The position numbers and the translations under genes were made by a program. Below, piece by piece: positions 6,418-9,344 of a stretch of 9,344 nucleotides of DNA. Positions within the stretch are counted from its first letter, which is position 1. Each line of letters opens with the position of its first letter. The DNA is from Flavobacterium psychrophilum (GTDB taxonomy: Bacteria; Bacteroidota; Bacteroidia; Flavobacteriales; Flavobacteriaceae), in contig DZCQ01000016.1 of assembly GCA_022730285.1 (NCBI GenBank), positions 42,688 through 52,031 of the forward strand, given 5' to 3'. The notes beneath the pieces were generated by a model. It saw only the letters and a list, made by a program, of their open reading frames with translations, ran no database searches and was not told where the DNA came from.

Positions 6418-7227
6418 TTATTTTAAGTAAGAAAAATAGAATAATAAGAATGTCCCCACTATAATTCGGTACCAACCCCAAGGTTTAAAACCATATTGTT
6501 TGATTATTCCAATAAAAAATTTAATTGCTATAACAGCAACTAAAAAAGCGATTGCATTTCCTATTAAAAACATTTTTAGATTTTCTGAAGATTGAAGTAG
6601 CAATTCATATCCTTTTAATTTAGATACTTCGTATGTTTTTAAAAAAACAGAATAGCAAGTAACGGCAAGCATGGTTGGAACGGCTAAAAAAAAGGAAAAT
6701 TCAGCAGCTACTTGTCTGGTTAATCCTTGTTGCATTCCTCCTATTATCGATGCGGCACTTCTGCTGGTACCAGGCATCATTGCTAAACATTGCCAAAAAC
6801 CAATAGTTACTGCTTTTTTTATAGAAATGCCCTCTTCAGATGTAATGTAAGGATTTTTAAAGTAGTTATCTACAAATAATAATATAATTCCTCCTACTAT
6901 TAATACAATTGCTATTGGAATTGGATTTCCTAAAATCGCATCTATCTTGTCGTCAAAAAGTTTTCCTAAAACAAGTGCAGGTATTACTGCAAATGCTAGT
7001 TTGCTAAAAAAATTGATTTTGCTAAAGTCAAAAAACTTTTTCCAATACAAAAAGACAACTGCTAAAATTGCTCCAAATTGAATGGAAACCTGAAATAATT
7101 TTACAAAATCTTCGTTTTGAATATCAAAATAAGAACTTACAAAAACCATGTGAGCAGTAGAGGAAACAGGTATATATTCTGTAAGTCCTTCAATTATTGC
7201 AATGAGTATTGCTTGAAAAATATTCAT
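6418..7227 (-). CDS. uppP: Undecaprenyl-diphosphate phosphatase (BacA family)
   Basis: This inner-membrane enzyme removes a phosphate from undecaprenyl diphosphate so the lipid carrier can be reused for peptidoglycan and surface-polysaccharide synthesis. The 269-residue length is normal. The first signature EGLTEYIPVSSTAHM (13-27) carries the catalytic Glu13 and Glu17 with Ser22-23 and His26; the second, PGTSRSAASIIGGM (152-165), carries Arg156. Several hydrophobic helices span the chain, for example around 50-61, 103-119, 176-192 and the C-terminal end. The start codon overlaps the DUF3098 stop by one base (TAATG), indicating translational coupling. Overproduction of this family is known to give bacitracin tolerance; that is family knowledge. 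Confidence 0.96.
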   Translation of the reverse strand: MNIFQAILIAIIEGLTEYIPVSSTAHMVFVSSYFDIQNEDFVKLFQVSIQFGAILAVVFLYWKKFFDFSKINFFSKLAFAVIPALVLGKLFDDKIDAILGNPIPIAIVLIVGGIILLFVDNYFKNPYITSEEGISIKKAVTIGFWQCLAMMPGTSRSAASIIGGMQQGLTRQVAAEFSFFLAVPTMLAVTCYSVFLKTYEVSKLKGYELLLQSSENLKMFLIGNAIAFLVAVIAIKFFIGIIKQYGFKPWGWYRIIVGTFLLFYFSYLK

Positions 7228-7460
7228 TATTTTTTAGGGTTTTTAAAAATAGAATAAACAGCAATACCAAAACCTGTTAAAACTACGGTTGGTGCTAATC
7301 TTATTCTTCTAAAGCTAAAAATATCTGGGTTAAATACTTCTGGATTGTCACTTCCTCCGCCAGACATTAATATAAAACCTATTGCTATAACAGCGATTCC
7401 TAATAGCAAGATTTTATAATTTTCCTTCTCAAATAGAAATTCATTTGGTTTATTTTCCAT
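7227..7460 (-). CDS. DUF3098 family small membrane protein
   Basis: This 77-residue protein has two predicted membrane helices (about 15-33 and 55-71). They are joined by a Gly/Ser-rich, Asp-containing loop, MSGGGSDNPEVFNPDIFSFRR (32-51 plus Arg52). The sequence pattern, an N-terminal F..ENYK.LLLGI, then GF.LMSGGGSDNP, IFSFRRI.LAP and a basic end NPKK, matches DUF3098 of Bacteroidota. No enzymatic residues are visible and the function is unknown. It sits 17 bases after ftsX and overlaps uppP by one base, so it is made in fixed order with a divisome protein and a cell-wall lipid-recycling enzyme. An accessory role in septal envelope synthesis is a guess from context. Confidence 0.9.
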   Translation of the reverse strand: MENKPNEFLFEKENYKILLLGIAVIAIGFILMSGGGSDNPEVFNPDIFSFRRIRLAPTVVLTGFGIAVYSIFKNPKK

Positions 7461-7477
7461 GTTTTAATTAAAAAAAT

Positions 7478-8353
7478 TTAGTATAGTTGTTCTGTTCTTA
7501 AATTTAAAAAACGTTGTGTTGCAAAATGGGTGCTTAACCAAGTAACCAAAACACCTAAAACCAAAACACTTAATAATATTACTGCAATTGTAAAAGGATT
7601 GTTTAAAATTCCTAAATCTGGAAAATTAGAATCAATATAGAAAAGCAATCCAAGTAACGCCACAATAGCAAATCCAGCCCCTATAAGGCCAAGTTTGATG
7701 CTTTTCCAAACAAAAGGTTTTCTAATATGAGATTTTGTCGCACCAACCATTTGCATTGTTTTTATAATAAATCGATTAGAGTGAATAGATAAACGCATGC
7801 TACTATTAATAAGCAAAATTGCAATTAAAGTTAAAAAAGCACTAATAATAAGTATCCAAACACTCACTTTTTTCACGTTATCATTTACCATTTTTACTAA
7901 TTCTTTGTCGTAAATAATATCTGAAATTAATTGGTTTTCTTTTAATTGGTTTTCAATTTTCGCAATACTATCTGTTGTAACATAATTTGCTTTTAAATGA
8001 ATATCATACGAATTTTGCAAAGGATTCATTCCTAAAAAAGACATAAAGTCTTCACCTATTATATCCGTATGCTCTTTAGCAGCATCGTCTTTTGACACAA
8101 ATTTGTAGGTTTTTGTATATTTAGACAACTTTAATTCTTCTTTAAATTTAGTTAAGCTAGAATCCTGTGCTTCATCTTTAAAATAGATAGACATTGCAAT
8201 GCCTTCTTTAAAATCATTAGCGATTTTTTTAGAATTAATAACAAAAAAACCTAACAAACCCAATAAAAACAAGACTAAAAACACACTTAGCACTACCGAA
8301 AAATAAGATGTAAGCAACCTGCGTTTTTCAAAACTATCGTAAGATGAACTCAT
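7478..8353 (-). CDS. ftsX: Cell division protein FtsX (permease-like subunit)
   Basis: FtsX pairs with the ATPase FtsE at the division site and transmits ATP-driven movement across the inner membrane to activate peptidoglycan hydrolases. The 291-residue protein has the expected layout: a short basic cytoplasmic start with KRR, TM1 at about 17-39, and a large periplasmic loop (40-162) with the typical SIYFKDEA segment and FVSKDDA. TM2-TM4 follow at about 163-184, 219-241 and 254-276. Between TM2 and TM3 lies the conserved cytoplasmic loop with IHSNRFIIKTMQMVGAT (190-206), a hallmark of FtsX. The ATG at 8353 gives a full-length product. It is the first gene of the four-gene minus-strand operon; ftsE is not in the window, which is common in Bacteroidota. 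I could not find a convincing TAnnTTTG promoter just upstream. Confidence 0.95.
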   Translation of the reverse strand: MSSSYDSFEKRRLLTSYFSVVLSVFLVLFLLGLLGFFVINSKKIANDFKEGIAMSIYFKDEAQDSSLTKFKEELKLSKYTKTYKFVSKDDAAKEHTDIIGEDFMSFLGMNPLQNSYDIHLKANYVTTDSIAKIENQLKENQLISDIIYDKELVKMVNDNVKKVSVWILIISAFLTLIAILLINSSMRLSIHSNRFIIKTMQMVGATKSHIRKPFVWKSIKLGLIGAGFAIVALLGLLFYIDSNFPDLGILNNPFTIAVILLSVLVLGVLVTWLSTHFATQRFLNLRTEQLY

Positions 8354-8433
8354 AAATAACAGATAAAATTAGGTCGTAAAAATACTAAACAATTTTCTTA
8401 ATATAAAGCTATAACGCACAAACTTTACATTTT

Positions 8434-8480
8434 ATTACAAATTTTAGATTGAAATTATCACAAAAGCAGACTTTTGTAAT
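8434..8480. repeat. Nested, mutually exclusive short inverted repeats in the ftsX/receptor intergenic region
   Basis: ACAAAAG (8460-8466) and CTTTTGT (8471-8477) form a perfect 7-bp stem around CAGA. The right arm can instead pair with an earlier copy: ATTACAAA (8434-8441) is the exact reverse complement of TTTGTAAT (8473-8480). The remainder of this 283-base region is AT-rich, with no gene visible. Short matches like these can arise by chance at this base composition. Confidence 0.3.
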
Positions 8481-8580
8481 AGTAGATTTAAATTTTACGG
8501 TATGACATGAAAAATAAAATAATCTCAAAATAACTTTTTTTCAACACTTTATCATTTATTTTAAAAATAAGTTTAATTTT

Positions 8581-8610
8581 TTGTTAAAATAAAATAAATT
8601 ATTATATTTG
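8581..8610 (+). promoter_or_regulatory. Near-consensus Bacteroidota promoter of the second TonB-dependent receptor
   Basis: TTG at 8581-8583, at the end of a T-run (TTTTTTG), is followed after 19 bases by TATATTTG (8603-8610), an exact TAnnTTTG. Both elements and the spacing match the housekeeping sigma factor preference of this phylum. Transcription would start near 8616, giving a leader of about 20 bases before the ATG at 8637. Confidence 0.7.
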
Positions 8611-8636
8611 CTTTAATATTTATTTAAATCAAACAA

Positions 8637-9344
8637 ATGAAAAAAATTATTACTTTTTTAAGCCTGTTCCTATTTATTGGTATGCAGGCACAAGAAAAAA
8701 TATCGGGAGTGGTTTTAGATGACACAAAAGCAACATTGGTAGGTGTTTCTGTTGTGGTTAAAGGCACGAAAAATGGAACCACAACAGATTTTGATGGAAA
8801 TTTCTCTATTGATGCAAAAATGGGAGAAGTCCTAGAATTTAGCTATATGGGGATGAAAACAAAACAAATAACTATTTCCCAACCAACAATTAGCATAACA
8901 CTGGATTCTGAAAGCAACACACTAGATGATGTAGTAATTATAGGGTCTCGAAGTGCTGCTAGAACAGTAACTGAATCGGCAGTACCAATAGATATAATTA
9001 GTATGAAAGATATTGCATCTAATGGAGCTCAATCCAATCTAAACCAAATTATGAATATGGTTGCTCCATCATTCACCTCAAATACACAAACAGTATCTGA
9101 TGGGACAGACCACATTGACCCAGCTCAACTGAGAGGATTAGGTCCAGACCAAGTATTGGTATTAGTAAATGGCAAAAGAAGACATACTTCATCATTAGTA
9201 AATATAAATGGAACTCCGGGTAGAGGGGCTGTTGGTACGGACATGAATGCAATCCCATCTTTTGCAATAGATAAAATTGAGGTTTTACGTGATGGTGCTT
9301 CTGCACAATATGGCTCTGATGCTATTGCTGGAGTAATTAATCTA
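8637..9344 (+). CDS. TonB-dependent receptor, N-terminal part (3' end beyond window)
   Basis: The frame is open from the ATG at 8637 to the window edge (236 codons), against 750-1000 for the family. Residues 1-18 are a signal peptide ([18 protein letters not shown]). Residues 20-95 are a carboxypeptidase-regulatory-like domain ([28 protein letters not shown]), followed by the short linker [20 protein letters not shown]. The plug domain then starts with [11 protein letters not shown], and shows [19 protein letters not shown] and [22 protein letters not shown], the conserved plug hallmarks. It lacks the SusC signature around 'DAL.GR..GV', so a glycan SusC/D receptor is less likely than a general siderophore/metal/peptide-type receptor. 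The barrel is outside the window, so the substrate cannot be inferred. Confidence 0.92.
   Translation, partial: MKKIITFLSLFLFIGMQAQEKISGVVLDDTKATLVGVSVVVKGTKNGTTTDFDGNFSIDAKMGEVLEFSYMGMKTKQITISQPTISITLDSESNTLDDVVIIGSRSAARTVTESAVPIDIISMKDIASNGAQSNLNQIMNMVAPSFTSNTQTVSDGTDHIDPAQLRGLGPDQVLVLVNGKRRHTSSLVNINGTPGRGAVGTDMNAIPSFAIDKIEVLRDGASAQYGSDAIAGVINL

Noticed and set aside
6524..7394. Fourteen-base direct repeat ATTGCTATAACAGC in uppP (6524-6537) and the DUF3098 gene (7381-7394)
   Set aside because: Both copies encode AVIAI in membrane helices, so similar codon use for a similar hydrophobic stretch explains it better than a functional repeat.
9073..9306. Minus-strand open frame opposite the second receptor
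   Set aside because: The plus strand encodes a clear plug domain over the same bases.

Overview
The window is AT-rich DNA that looks like a Bacteroidota chromosome, most likely Flavobacteriaceae. Supporting signs are TonB-dependent receptors with N-terminal carboxypeptidase-regulatory-like domains, TAnnTTTG-type promoter boxes, no Shine-Dalgarno sequences, lipoproteins with short acidic post-cysteine tails, and the ftsX-DUF3098-uppP-truB gene order. Gene density is high. No intergenic stretch reaches 300 bases; the longest is 8354-8636 (283 bases). I see no rRNA, tRNA, CRISPR, insertion sequence or phage gene.

Left part (1-2081, minus strand): the N-terminal two thirds of a dipeptidyl-peptidase-IV-like exopeptidase (S9B), cut by the window edge, lies downstream of a small lipoprotein whose C-terminal half resembles a TonB C-terminal domain.

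Centre left (2198-5708, plus strand): a three-gene cassette transcribed divergently from the lipoprotein. It encodes a small membrane-anchored His/Cys-rich protein ending in an RGPP motif, a ZnuD-like TonB-dependent receptor, and a lipoprotein with a surface-export-like signal (CSKDEE). Together they look like an outer-membrane transition-metal acquisition module (zinc or copper; the metal is inferred, not proved). The first gene appears to be transcribed leaderless. A perfect 11-bp inverted repeat sits just before the receptor, and a strong bidirectional terminator closes the cassette.

Centre right (5730-8353, minus strand): a housekeeping operon in transcription order ftsX, DUF3098, uppP, truB. 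It links divisome control of septal peptidoglycan hydrolysis, an uncharacterised two-helix membrane protein, undecaprenyl pyrophosphate recycling and tRNA pseudouridine-55 synthesis. It converges on the metal cassette at the shared terminator.

Right edge (8581-9344, plus strand): a near-ideal Bacteroidota promoter drives a second TonB-dependent receptor, cut by the window edge within its plug domain. Its substrate cannot be told from the part present.

The most noteworthy material is the metal-uptake cassette and its regulatory DNA. Nothing here demands a wholly new system; the small His-rich protein, the partner lipoprotein and DUF3098 are the least understood parts.
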